A DNA stretch of 33,568 bases from Bacteroidota bacterium (lineage in GTDB: Bacteria > Bacteroidota > Bacteroidia > Flavobacteriales > Weeksellaceae). Made by a program: the position numbers and the translations under genes. How positions within the stretch are numbered: position 1 is the stretch's first letter; each line of letters opens with the position of its first letter. The DNA is taken from positions 1 to 33,568 of the forward strand of contig JAEZDQ010000159.1 of NCBI GenBank assembly GCA_023433225.1. Direction: 5' to 3'. Below are positions 1 to 7,621 of this stretch, in pieces. The notes beneath the pieces were generated by a model. The model was not told the origin of the DNA. It ran no database searches and worked only from the letters and a program-made list of their open reading frames with translations.

Positions 1-2
1 CC

Positions 3-182
3 CGCCAACCTGCAATTACAACGGGCTCCGACGGAAAAGGCGAAGAGGCGCCCGAAGCCCAATCCAATGAAATCCATGAAAACGTATTGAAAGGTTTGGA
101 GCAACAAGAGCAAGAAACACTGAAAAAAATAATCAGTCAGAAGGCAAAAAAGGTGAGGACGAAAACCGAAAAGGACTGGTAA
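3..182 (+). CDS. batC: C-terminal end of a BatC-like tetratricopeptide protein (partial)
   Basis: The window opens inside this gene; only the last 59 codons are visible, in the frame ending with TAA at 180-182. The translation is hydrophilic and rich in Glu, Gln and Lys and ends in KTEKDW, an ending I recognise from flavobacterial BatC/BatE-type TPR proteins of the aerotolerance (Bat) operon. The stop overlaps the start of the next gene by one base (TAATG), and that gene is a clear BatD, which strongly supports the call. No TPR motif lies in the visible part, so the identification rests on the tail and the neighbour. Family role: a periplasmic or membrane-associated partner of the BatA/BatB VWA-domain proteins, whose biochemistry is poorly defined. 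Confidence 0.7.
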   Translation, partial: RQPAITTGSDGKGEEAPEAQSNEIHENVLKGLEQQEQETLKKIISQKAKKVRTKTEKDW

Positions 183-1948
183 TGAAGATGAACCGATTTC
201 TGTTTTTAATGTTCATTCTTACCGGTTCCGCATTGTGGAGTCAGGAAATCAGCTTTATGGCCCGCGCAAGTAAAACCGAAGTTTCGGTGAACGAGCGGTT
301 TTCCGTTCAGTTTATCTTGAGTTCTGACGAAGGGAATTTGCGTGTCGAGCAACCCATCAAACTCCCCCATTTCGACGGCCTTCACCAATTGGCCGAATCC
401 CAACAAAGCAATTTTCAAATCGTTAACGGCGCAATCCTAAACCAATCCGGGATTGAAGTAATTTTGGTGGCCGAGAAAGAAGGCGATTATACCATCGGCG
501 CAGCAAGTCTGGTCATCAATGGAAAACGATACAAAACCAAGCCCATTTCAATTTCGGTAAAGCAAGGACTCAAACCCAAAGTTAAACCTAACCAACGGCT
601 CCAAGGCGCGTTTCTAACCGCTGAGATTACTGAAACCAATCCTTTTGTCAATCAGGAAATTGTATTGGTGGTAAAACTTTATGCACGCGATTACTCGATT
701 TTGAACCGGGTCAGGAATTACAGCGAACCCGATTTTGCCAACCTCATCACAAAATTCGTAAGTGAAAGAACCGACGATTACATGCGCCAAGAAATCGTAA
801 ACGGCCAGACCTATGTGTCCCAAGAATTGGCGCGCTATATATTATTTCCCCAAAAATCGGGTGAATTGGTTATCGACCCCTTCGCCATCGAAGTGATTAT
901 TTCAGGCTATTACGGTTCAGAAGCTGTCCAGCTTTCATCCGAACCTTTGTCGCTTCGCGTGAGGGAACTACCGAACAATAAACCGCAGAGTTTCACCGGA
1001 GCCGTAGGCAATTATAAAATGATTGCTTCGCTTTCAAAGGAAAAGGTCAAGGCCAATGAAGCGGTCAATTTAGAAGTGGAAATCATCGGTTCGGGCAATC
1101 TGAATACGTTAAAGCCGCCTAAAATAGAAGTTTCCGAAACCATTGAAACCTATCCCCCAAAACGCCGTGATGTATTTGAAGCCCGTCCGGTCGGTATGCG
1201 TGGAAAAGTGGCCGAAACAAGTGTTTTGGTTCCGCAATACGGAGGAAATTATGCAATCGGGCCAATAAAATTTAGCTTTTTTGACCCGAAAGAAGAACGC
1301 TACGTTACGCTGGCTAGCAATCCTTTGAAATTGAATGTGGACGGCCCGGAACCGCCACCCAAAACGACTCCCCAAGAAGATAGCTTGGCCCGATTGGAAA
1401 TGATTACCGACCACCAACGAAAAGATTCTACCGGAATCTCCAAACTATTTGTGCCCGAGAAGTTTACCGAAGTAAAAGAAAAAGTCGTGACTTCCGTGTC
1501 CGGAAACCGGAGTTGGATGTGGGTTTTGCTTAGCCTGATAGGCTTGCCGATTGTTTATTTCGTGGTAAAAAGGAACCGAAAGCGTTCAACGGAAAACTTG
1601 TCTGATAAAAAATTATGGTTGGAATTTAAAACCGAAATTAAATTCAAACTAAAACAACTGAAATCCTACTCAAAATCCGGAAATTCTACCGAATTTTATT
1701 CCTTGCAGGAAGAAATCCTGACAGAAATGGGAATGCGTTTGACGGGTATTTCTTTGGCTGAATTTACGGAAAATTCTGTTTCCGAAAAATTGTCGCAAAT
1801 TTATTCCGAAGAAGCGGCTGAAAGATGGAAAGGCTTATTGTTGGAAAGCAAGCAGGCAAAATATGCCAATCTGATTTCCGAAAGCGGTTTGGAGGAAAAA
1901 AGAAAAGAAACCGAAACATTGGTGCTTCAATTTTTTTCTGTTAAATAG
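182..1948 (+). CDS. batD: BatD-family protein (aerotolerance operon)
   Basis: This 588-residue protein has the full BatD layout. A signal peptide (about residues 1-20, ending ALWS/Q) is followed by a long beta-rich periplasmic part of repeated immunoglobulin-like modules (about 21-390). A Pro-rich linker follows, then one transmembrane helix (about 445-463, beginning SWMWVLL) and a basic cytoplasmic tail to 588. The length is usual for the family. The start overlaps the stop of the BatC-like gene, so the two are translationally coupled in a bat operon whose other members lie outside the window. BatD is thought to act with the VWA-domain proteins BatA/BatB at the inner membrane in stress tolerance; its molecular activity is not known. 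An alternative ATG at codon 3 would change little. Confidence 0.9.
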   Translation: MKMNRFLFLMFILTGSALWSQEISFMARASKTEVSVNERFSVQFILSSDEGNLRVEQPIKLPHFDGLHQLAESQQSNFQIVNGAILNQSGIEVILVAEKEGDYTIGAASLVINGKRYKTKPISISVKQGLKPKVKPNQRLQGAFLTAEITETNPFVNQEIVLVVKLYARDYSILNRVRNYSEPDFANLITKFVSERTDDYMRQEIVNGQTYVSQELARYILFPQKSGELVIDPFAIEVIISGYYGSEAVQLSSEPLSLRVRELPNNKPQSFTGAVGNYKMIASLSKEKVKANEAVNLEVEIIGSGNLNTLKPPKIEVSETIETYPPKRRDVFEARPVGMRGKVAETSVLVPQYGGNYAIGPIKFSFFDPKEERYVTLASNPLKLNVDGPEPPPKTTPQEDSLARLEMITDHQRKDSTGISKLFVPEKFTEVKEKVVTSVSGNRSWMWVLLSLIGLPIVYFVVKRNRKRSTENLSDKKLWLEFKTEIKFKLKQLKSYSKSGNSTEFYSLQEEILTEMGMRLTGISLAEFTENSVSEKLSQIYSEEAAERWKGLLLESKQAKYANLISESGLEEKRKETETLVLQFFSVK

Positions 1949-1955
1949 TTGGTTG

Positions 1956-1963
1956 TACATTTG
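1956..1963 (+). promoter_or_regulatory. -7 promoter element upstream of marC
   Basis: TACATTTG is an exact match to the Bacteroidota -7 consensus TAnnTTTG. It lies just after the batD stop and 17 bases before the marC ATG. No clear -33 TTG is visible at the usual distance. Confidence 0.5.
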
Positions 1964-1980
1964 CGAAACAAATTGATCCT

Positions 1981-2580
1981 ATGGCAGAATTTTTTGTGAA
2001 ATTTTCCATCAAAGAAATCGGGACTTGTTTTGCGGTATTGTTTGCGGTAATCGATATTTTGGGCGGTTTGCCCATTTTGGTAAACATCCGTAGCCGCGTT
2101 GGCTACATCGAATCTGAAAAAGCCACAATCGCCGCCGGGATTATCCTCATTTCCTTTTTGTTTTTCGGAACCCAGATTTTGTCATTCATCGGAATTGACG
2201 TTCAATCCTTTGCCGTAGCCGGTGCTTTTGTGCTTTTTGTCATCGCTTTGGAATTGATTTTGGGGATTCAAATCCACCGGGATATTGCTCCGGAATCCGC
2301 ATCCATCGTACCCATCGCATTTCCATTAATTGCCGGCGCAGGCTCGCTGACCACCGTGCTTTCGCTGCGGTCTGAATTCGGCGATGTCAATATCATCATC
2401 GCGATTATCCTCAATATGGTAATCGTTTACTTGGTGTTGAAAAATGCCGGGCGTCTGGAGAAATTATTAGGCCCAGGCACTATGTCGGTTTTGAAAAAAG
2501 TTTTCGGAATCATCTTACTTTCGATTGCCATCAAACTGTTCTCATCCAACATCGGTTATTTATTTGTTCAAAATTTTTAA
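1981..2580 (+). CDS. marC: MarC/YchE-family integral membrane protein
   Basis: A 199-residue polytopic membrane protein with six predicted helices (roughly 14-35, 45-68, 72-93, 108-128, 135-153 and 170-190). It has the family features: an N-terminal segment with DILGGLPI, and the PIAFPLIAGAG motif in the middle (the usual P-x-A-x-P-L-x-x-GPG region). MarC proteins are inner-membrane proteins of unproven transport function; the old link of E. coli MarC to multiple antibiotic resistance was withdrawn. It has its own -7 element and is followed after 3 bases by a small membrane protein gene, so the two are probably co-transcribed. Confidence 0.88.
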   Translation: MAEFFVKFSIKEIGTCFAVLFAVIDILGGLPILVNIRSRVGYIESEKATIAAGIILISFLFFGTQILSFIGIDVQSFAVAGAFVLFVIALELILGIQIHRDIAPESASIVPIAFPLIAGAGSLTTVLSLRSEFGDVNIIIAIILNMVIVYLVLKNAGRLEKLLGPGTMSVLKKVFGIILLSIAIKLFSSNIGYLFVQNF

Positions 2581-2583
2581 AAA

Positions 2584-2796
2584 ATGAAAGTCTTCTTATA
2601 CATCGTGCTTTTTGTCATCCTCTTCTCATTTGGATACAATTTGTATTACTTGGATTTAGATGAATCCTTTCTGGGCGCCCAGAACAGGCCCTATGTCATC
2701 GGATTGGCAGCCGGAATCTGCGGATTGATTTTGTGTATTATTTTTCTCCGTTATGAACGCCTGAAGTCGAATTTAGAAAAGCGAGCAAAGCCTTGA
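2584..2796 (+). CDS. small two-helix membrane protein, unknown function
   Basis: I do not recognise this 70-residue protein. It has an N-terminal hydrophobic helix (about 2-22), a short acidic, Tyr-rich loop (about 23-38), a second helix (about 39-56) and a basic tail (RYERLKSNLEKRAKP). It starts 3 bases after marC and is likely cotranscribed. Its last 59 bases overlap the 3' end of rnpA on the other strand, so its basic tail and the RnpA C-terminus share DNA. The topology and operon spacing make a real gene likely, but no function can be named. Confidence 0.65.
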   Translation: MKVFLYIVLFVILFSFGYNLYYLDLDESFLGAQNRPYVIGLAAGICGLILCIIFLRYERLKSNLEKRAKP

Positions 2797-3121
2797 CGGC
2801 ATTTTCTATTTCGGGATAGGAAAGCATTTCGCTTCCGCCATAAATGAACATGATGTGGAATCTCCCTCGGTATTCCAGCAAGTGTTGGTTTAATCTGAAA
2901 GCCTCTCTCATCCTGCGTTTGATTAAATTCCGGTCAACAGCTCTTTTGAATTTTTTTTTCGGGACACTCACCCCGACCCGGATTTCCGCAATTGCATTAA
3001 AGTCCTGAAAATAAACCGCACGGACAGGAAACTGATAGGTGCTTTTGCCTTTAGAAAAAATATTTTCAATCGCCTTCCGGCTTTTCAGCTTTTTTTCCTT
3101 ACCGAGTGTATATTTCATCAA
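2738..3121 (-). CDS. rnpA: ribonuclease P protein component
   Basis: RnpA is the protein subunit that helps the RNase P RNA bind pre-tRNA and remove its 5' leader. The 127-residue product has the basic N-terminal stretch (LGKEKKLKSRKAIENIF) and the family signature RNLIKRRMREAFR, the RNR motif that contacts the P RNA. In many bacteria rnpA follows rpmH near dnaA; here neither is present, which is common in Bacteroidota. The C-terminus runs about 10 residues past the usual fold (LNSTSGVHNGEK) and is encoded in a 59-base convergent overlap with the preceding plus-strand gene. It is transcribed divergently from the bacilliredoxin gene. Confidence 0.93.
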   Translation of the reverse strand: MMKYTLGKEKKLKSRKAIENIFSKGKSTYQFPVRAVYFQDFNAIAEIRVGVSVPKKKFKRAVDRNLIKRRMREAFRLNQHLLEYRGRFHIMFIYGGSEMLSYPEIENAVKALLAFLNSTSGVHNGEK

Positions 3122-3147
3122 TTCCGCTTATGGCAACATAATTAAAT

Positions 3148-3155
3148 CAAAGGTA
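3148..3155 (-). promoter_or_regulatory. -7 promoter element for rnpA
   Basis: Read on the minus strand this is TACCTTTG, an exact TAnnTTTG match, 26 bases upstream of the rnpA ATG. No obvious -33 TTG. Confidence 0.5.
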
Positions 3156-3185
3156 ATTCATTCTATGAAATCAGAAAGAATGCCG

Positions 3186-3193
3186 TAATTTTG
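3186..3193 (+). promoter_or_regulatory. -7 promoter element for the bacilliredoxin gene
   Basis: TAATTTTG matches TAnnTTTG exactly and lies 26 bases before the ATG at 3220. It forms a divergent pair with the rnpA element. Confidence 0.5.
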
Positions 3194-3219
3194 CGATAAT
3201 TAATTTAAATTCAAATAAA

Positions 3220-3630
3220 ATGTATCCAGAAGATATTGTAATACCGATGAAAGAGCAATTGACGATGAACGGTTTCGAAGATTTGACGACTCCGGAATTG
3301 GTAGATGAAGCCCTTAAAAAATCCGGCACCACTTTGGTTATGGTAAACAGCGTTTGCGGTTGTGCTGCAGGTGCTGCCCGCCCGGGCGTTCTTTTGTCGC
3401 TTACCGGAGAAAAAGTTCCGGAAAATTTAACGACTGTTTTTGCGGGGTTTGATATTGATGCCACCCAAAAAGCACGTGAATACATGGCACCGTTTCCGCC
3501 AAGTTCACCTGCAGTCGCTCTCTTTAAAGACGGCGAATTGGTTCATATGTTGGAAAGACACCACATTGAGGGGCATAGCGCCCAAGCCATTGCCGAAAAC
3601 CTGAAAGAAGCTTACGCGGAATTTGTCTAA
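3220..3630 (+). CDS. BrxA/BrxB-family bacilliredoxin (YphP/YqiW type)
   Basis: The 136-residue protein is a full-length member of the YphP/YqiW family, thioredoxin-like proteins with a CGC active site. The motif is seen as NSVCGCAAGAARPG with Cys46 and Cys48, and the C-terminal half has the family's PPSSPAVALFKDGELVHMLERH pattern split across residues of about 87-108. In Firmicutes these proteins remove bacillithiol from S-bacillithiolated proteins. Whether this organism makes bacillithiol cannot be seen here, though many Bacteroidota have the pathway. The gene stands alone between its own -7 element and a strong terminator. Confidence 0.9.
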   Translation: MYPEDIVIPMKEQLTMNGFEDLTTPELVDEALKKSGTTLVMVNSVCGCAAGAARPGVLLSLTGEKVPENLTTVFAGFDIDATQKAREYMAPFPPSSPAVALFKDGELVHMLERHHIEGHSAQAIAENLKEAYAEFV

Positions 3631-3651
3631 GTGTTCCTCCGGAATAAATTT

Positions 3652-3683
3652 GCCCTTTAATGATGGAATTAGAGGGCTTTTTT
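3652..3683 (+). terminator. rho-independent terminator after the bacilliredoxin gene
   Basis: A 10-bp stem (3652-3661 with 3668-3677, one G-U pair) closes a 6-base loop and is followed by six T residues at 3678-3683. It lies 21 bases after the stop codon. Confidence 0.85.
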
Positions 3684-3702
3684 GAATAATTTTATTTAAT
3701 CG

Positions 3703-3710
3703 TAGTTTTA
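3703..3710 (+). promoter_or_regulatory. probable -7 element for the M28 peptidase operon
   Basis: TAGTTTTA matches TAnnTTTG at 5 of the 6 defined positions (last base A instead of G) and lies 18 bases before the ATG, directly after the preceding terminator. It is the best candidate promoter for the four-gene operon downstream. Confidence 0.35.
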
Positions 3711-3728
3711 TTAAAATTTCACTTATAA

Positions 3729-4889
3729 ATGAACCTGAAACAAATCCTGCAACTGGTCTTGGTATTTAGTTTCCCCATGCTTGTTAAAGCCCAGGAACTG
3801 AATCCGTTTCACCAGAATTTGGCCAATCAGGTCTCTTCCCAAAATATTTTGAATAACCTCACGGACTTTGTAGGGTTTGGCATCAAGGAAACTGGCACGG
3901 CGGCGCAAGCTAATGCTTTGCAATGGCTGGTTTCCAAATACCAGTCATGGGGATATACCCAAATTGACCAACAATCTGTGAATGTCTTTGGTGAAATCGG
4001 ATACAACCTGATTGTGACCAAAACGGGAACCGTTTATCCTGATACTTATATCATTTTAGATGGACATTATGACACCATCAACGGGGTAGGAGCCAATGAC
4101 AATGGAAGCGGAACCGCGGTCATCTTGGAAGCGGCAAGGGTTCTCCAAAATATTCCAACGGAATATTCCATTAAATTTATCCATTTTACGGGAGAAGAAT
4201 TGGGTCTAATCGGCAGTGAACACTATGTTGAGGACATCGCCATTCCCCAAGGATTGGACATCAAACTCGTTTTGAACATCGACCAAGTAGGCGGAGTCGG
4301 CGGTGAGGTGAATGATCAGATCACTTGCGAACGCGACGAAAGCTGGCCGAATCCCAACAACAACCAATCCGCCATCGTTACCAACCAATTAAGCGTTCTC
4401 ATGGAACTTTATTCAGGTTTAGATACGCAAATCAGTTTTGCGTACGGCTCGGATTATGTCCCTTTTCAGGAAGCCGGGTATGTCATTACGGGTTTGTATG
4501 AATCCAATGAATCACCCTATACGCATTCTCCGTATGATACGATGGACAACATGGATCCTGATTTTGTTTTCGAGGTCGCAAAAGGAACCTTGGGTGCCAT
4601 GTGTTTCTTCGCCAAAGCCTATGAAAATATGGCAGTAGATGATTTGGGTTCAATCAAAACAGACATTTACCCCAATCCGGTCACTAAATTTTTGAACATA
4701 CGCCAAAGCGAAAACAGTTTATTGCATTTCAAGTTGGTGAACTTTTCAGGAGAAGTATTGTTGACCGGCGGCTTTTCAGGCAAAAATACCGACCTCGATC
4801 TTTCCACCATTCCCAATGGTGTTTACCTGTTGAATTTAATCGGGGAAAATGGGAATCAAACGCACAAAGTCATCGTCAATCATCCCTGA
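3729..4889 (+). CDS. secreted M28-family zinc metallopeptidase with type IX sorting domain
   Basis: The 386-residue precursor starts with a signal peptide (about 1-22, ending KAQ). Its M28 catalytic domain (about 40-300) shows the two-zinc ligands in order: His113 in DGHYDT, Asp124 in GANDNGSG, the Glu156-Glu157 pair in FTGEELG, Asp185 in NIDQVG and His266 in YTHSPYDT. From about 312 to 386 there is a type A T9SS C-terminal sorting domain, starting DIYPNPVTKFLNI and ending with a GVYLLNL-type strand. It should be an aminopeptidase or carboxypeptidase-like enzyme exported by Sec, then carried over the outer membrane by the type IX system and released or anchored after cleavage of the C-terminal domain. 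Its stop lies one base before the riboflavin synthase start. Confidence 0.92.
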   Translation: MNLKQILQLVLVFSFPMLVKAQELNPFHQNLANQVSSQNILNNLTDFVGFGIKETGTAAQANALQWLVSKYQSWGYTQIDQQSVNVFGEIGYNLIVTKTGTVYPDTYIILDGHYDTINGVGANDNGSGTAVILEAARVLQNIPTEYSIKFIHFTGEELGLIGSEHYVEDIAIPQGLDIKLVLNIDQVGGVGGEVNDQITCERDESWPNPNNNQSAIVTNQLSVLMELYSGLDTQISFAYGSDYVPFQEAGYVITGLYESNESPYTHSPYDTMDNMDPDFVFEVAKGTLGAMCFFAKAYENMAVDDLGSIKTDIYPNPVTKFLNIRQSENSLLHFKLVNFSGEVLLTGGFSGKNTDLDLSTIPNGVYLLNLIGENGNQTHKVIVNHP

Positions 4890-4890
4890 T

Positions 4891-5478
4891 ATGTTTACCG
4901 GAATCATTGAAAATACAAGCCAACTGATACGAATTGAAACGGAACAATCCAACAAGCATTTCTGGTTGGAATGTGAATTTACACATGAACTTAAAATCGA
5001 TCAAAGCTTGGCCCATGACGGTGTCTGCCTGACGGTGGTGGAAATTTCAAGCAATCAATATAAAGTTACCGCAATCGACGAAACCCTTGTCAAAACGAAT
5101 TTGGGCGATTGGAAAACCGGTGCCAAAGTGAATCTGGAAAGGTGTATGCGGCTGAATGAGCGTTTAGACGGCCACATCGTCCAGGGCCATGTGGATCAAA
5201 CCGGGATAGTCCAATCCATTGAAAATTCAAACGGAAGTTACATTATCAAAATTCAATATGACGAATCGGAATCCGGGAATGTGACGGTTCCAAAGGGCTC
5301 CATCTGCTTAAATGGAGTAAGCCTGACCGTGGTGGATTCTTCGTTCGGGGCATTTTCAGTTGCCATCATTCCCTATACTTGGGAACACACCAATTTAAAT
5401 TTTTTAAAACCGGGAGAAAAAGTAAATTTAGAATTTGATATAATCGGAAAATACATTCAGCGGCTGATGAACAAATAA
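4891..5478 (+). CDS. ribE: riboflavin synthase, alpha subunit
   Basis: Riboflavin synthase converts two 6,7-dimethyl-8-ribityllumazine molecules into riboflavin and a pyrimidine by-product. The 195-residue protein begins with the invariant MFTGIIE start, so I place the start at 4891 although the frame is open further upstream into the M28 gene. Two lumazine-binding repeats are visible, each with its core motif (HDGVCLTVVE in the first, LNGVSLTVVD in the second) and with GHIVQGHVDQTG at the repeat junction. Other rib genes are not in the window. The start is one base after the peptidase stop, and the histidine kinase begins 3 bases after its stop. Confidence 0.96.
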   Translation: MFTGIIENTSQLIRIETEQSNKHFWLECEFTHELKIDQSLAHDGVCLTVVEISSNQYKVTAIDETLVKTNLGDWKTGAKVNLERCMRLNERLDGHIVQGHVDQTGIVQSIENSNGSYIIKIQYDESESGNVTVPKGSICLNGVSLTVVDSSFGAFSVAIIPYTWEHTNLNFLKPGEKVNLEFDIIGKYIQRLMNK

Positions 5479-5481
5479 CAA

Positions 5482-6939
5482 ATGTTTCGGAATTTAAAAT
5501 TAGCACATAGGATATTTGTTGCGATGTTTTTGGTCATTCTTTTTACATCGATTTCCGTATTGATTATAACCATTTACAGTTTTCGCGACCAAAACAGAAA
5601 ATACACCGAAGAAAACCTGAAGAGAAAAGAACGGGAAGTAATTGCCGCAATCGATTACGAATTAGACCGTTACCCTGATTTGGCGACCGTTGAAAATATT
5701 TATGATGTTTTGGAAAATGTCCTCTACGGGATTTCTGACATCCACAAAACCGACATCAATGTGTTCGACACCCGCGGCAACTTGATGCTTACTACCGAAC
5801 CGGGTCACGTTTCGTCGAAAGTCCTTCCCCAAAAGGTTTTAGACAGCCTTTCCCGAAACTTGGAATATTTGGAAATCCCAATCACACTCAATAAGAACCA
5901 GACATTTCTAACCACTTTCCGATACATTACCAATTTCAAAAACGAACCTGTTGCCATCATCAACCTCCCCTATCGATCCGACCATCTTTTTGAAGAAGAC
6001 ATGCGCTCGCTTCTCAGGCGGTTTGGCGGAATCATGCTGATTGTTTTGGTGGTGGACGGTTTTTTATCTTGGTGGATGGCCAACCAAATCACAAGGAAAA
6101 TTCAGATTATTTCCAGTAAAATCAAACAAACAGATGTGGTAATCCACAATAAACCAATCATTTACAAAGACCGTGACGAAATCAAAACCTTGGTAGATGC
6201 TTACAATGAAATGCTTGAAAAATTAAACCAACAATCCAATATGTTGGCATTGACCGAACGCGAAGAAGCTTGGCGGGAAATGGCCAAACAAGTCGCACAC
6301 GAAATCAAAAATCCGCTGACACCGATGCGGATGATGATCCAGAATTACGTTCGTAAATACGACCCGAATGATCCGGAATCTGAAGAAAAATTAAAATACC
6401 TTTCTGAAACTTTGGTTACGCAAATCGATACCATGTCCGCCATCGCAGAAGCTTTTTCGGACTTTGCACGTATGCCGATTAGAAAAGATGAGGAAATTGA
6501 CGTGGCAGAAACCATTCAGGCAGCACTGGAAATCTTTCCGGAAAATTCGGTTTATTTCAAATCCTCCGTAAAAGAATTGAAGTTAAATTTCGACAAAATC
6601 TACCTGATTCGGATTATCACCAACCTCGTCAAAAATGCCATCCAAGCCATACCACAAGGAAAATCACCCGAAGTAATTGTGAACCTCCACAAAGTCAAAG
6701 ATTGGGTTGTCATCCGGATTTCCGATAATGGCGTGGGAATTCCGCCTCATTTGGGCGATAAGATTTTTGAACCTAAATTTACTACCACAACCGGCGGGAT
6801 GGGGCTCGGATTGGCAATGGTCAAAAAAATCATTGAGGATTACAATGGTGAAATCCGCTACACAAGTGAAGTCGGCAGGGGAACCGAATTTACCATCAAA
6901 CTTCCATACTTAAATGAGCCATCCTTTATTCAGGTTTAA
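5482..6939 (+). CDS. NtrY-like sensor histidine kinase
   Basis: The 485-residue kinase has a first transmembrane helix (about 11-32), an extracytoplasmic sensor region (about 33-178), a second helix (about 182-200), a HAMP-like linker (about 200-252), a HisKA domain with phospho-acceptor His273 in VAHEIKNPLTPMR, and an HATPase domain. The latter shows the N box (NLVKNAIQAI, Asn385), the G1 box (SDNGVGI) and the G2 box (GMGLGLAM). The HEIKNPLTP form of the H box is typical of NtrY relatives. No response regulator gene lies beside it. It starts 3 bases after ribE and its last 26 bases overlap the methyltransferase gene. The stimulus cannot be inferred. Confidence 0.93.
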   Translation: MFRNLKLAHRIFVAMFLVILFTSISVLIITIYSFRDQNRKYTEENLKRKEREVIAAIDYELDRYPDLATVENIYDVLENVLYGISDIHKTDINVFDTRGNLMLTTEPGHVSSKVLPQKVLDSLSRNLEYLEIPITLNKNQTFLTTFRYITNFKNEPVAIINLPYRSDHLFEEDMRSLLRRFGGIMLIVLVVDGFLSWWMANQITRKIQIISSKIKQTDVVIHNKPIIYKDRDEIKTLVDAYNEMLEKLNQQSNMLALTEREEAWREMAKQVAHEIKNPLTPMRMMIQNYVRKYDPNDPESEEKLKYLSETLVTQIDTMSAIAEAFSDFARMPIRKDEEIDVAETIQAALEIFPENSVYFKSSVKELKLNFDKIYLIRIITNLVKNAIQAIPQGKSPEVIVNLHKVKDWVVIRISDNGVGIPPHLGDKIFEPKFTTTTGGMGLGLAMVKKIIEDYNGEIRYTSEVGRGTEFTIKLPYLNEPSFIQV

Positions 6940-7618
6940 GAAATTTACAATCCGGCACGAAAAATCTGCAATGAAAGTAGGCACAGACGGCGTACTTTTA
7001 GGTGCTTGGGCAGACTCCCCAAATCCCAAAAATATACTCGACATCGGCACGGGAACCGGTTTAATTATGCTGATGTTGGCACAGCGGTTCCCGGATTCGA
7101 AATTGACCGGGCTCGAAATCAATAAAGATGCATTCCAGGAAGCACTACAGAATGTTTCCGAGAGCATTTTCATGGATCGTTGCCGGTTGATACATTCGCC
7201 GGTTCAAGAATTTAAAACCACGGATTTATTTGACCTGATTGTGAGCAATCCACCTTTTTTTGAACCTTCTCACCAAGAAAATACCGCAAGAAACCGGGCA
7301 AGGCAACAATCCGATTTGTCTTTTGACGAACTTTTATTCCACACAAAATCCTTGCTTACGCCCTTGGGAAAAGCCGCCTTTATCATTCCTTTTGCGTCCG
7401 AATCAACTTTTTTGGATTTAGCTAAGACCCACTTTCTCTTTCCTGACAAAATCACCCGTGTAAAGGGGATGAAAAACACACCGGTCAAAAGGAGTTTGAT
7501 TTCATTGTCTCAAAATCTAACTGATTGTTTTGCAGATGAACTGGTTATAGAAATAGAACGGAATGTTTATACCGAGGAATATATCCGTTTAACCCAAGCA
7601 TTTTACCTGAAAATGTGA
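6914..7618 (+). CDS. trmN6: TrmN6-family tRNA1(Val) (adenine37-N6)-methyltransferase
   Basis: A 234-residue class I SAM-dependent methyltransferase. The SAM-binding loop ILDIGTGTGLI lies at about 41-51, and the N6-adenine active-site motif NPPF is at 112-115. The N-terminal pattern (RFKKFTIRHEKSAMKVGTDGVLLGAW, residues 7-32) is typical of YfiC/TrmN6, which methylates N6 of A37 in tRNA1(Val). Length is usual. The first 26 bases overlap the kinase gene in another frame, implying translational coupling. It converges on the ABC ATPase gene with only 3 bases between the stops. An alternative is another YfiC-like RNA or protein methyltransferase, but this subfamily fits best. Confidence 0.88.
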   Translation: MSHPLFRFKKFTIRHEKSAMKVGTDGVLLGAWADSPNPKNILDIGTGTGLIMLMLAQRFPDSKLTGLEINKDAFQEALQNVSESIFMDRCRLIHSPVQEFKTTDLFDLIVSNPPFFEPSHQENTARNRARQQSDLSFDELLFHTKSLLTPLGKAAFIIPFASESTFLDLAKTHFLFPDKITRVKGMKNTPVKRSLISLSQNLTDCFADELVIEIERNVYTEEYIRLTQAFYLKM

Positions 7619-7621
7619 AAC

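Noticed and set aside
3473..3486. CACGTG within the bacilliredoxin gene as a fourth parS site
   Set aside because: Only the 6-base core and two or three flanking bases match; both arms lack the GTT/AAC ends.
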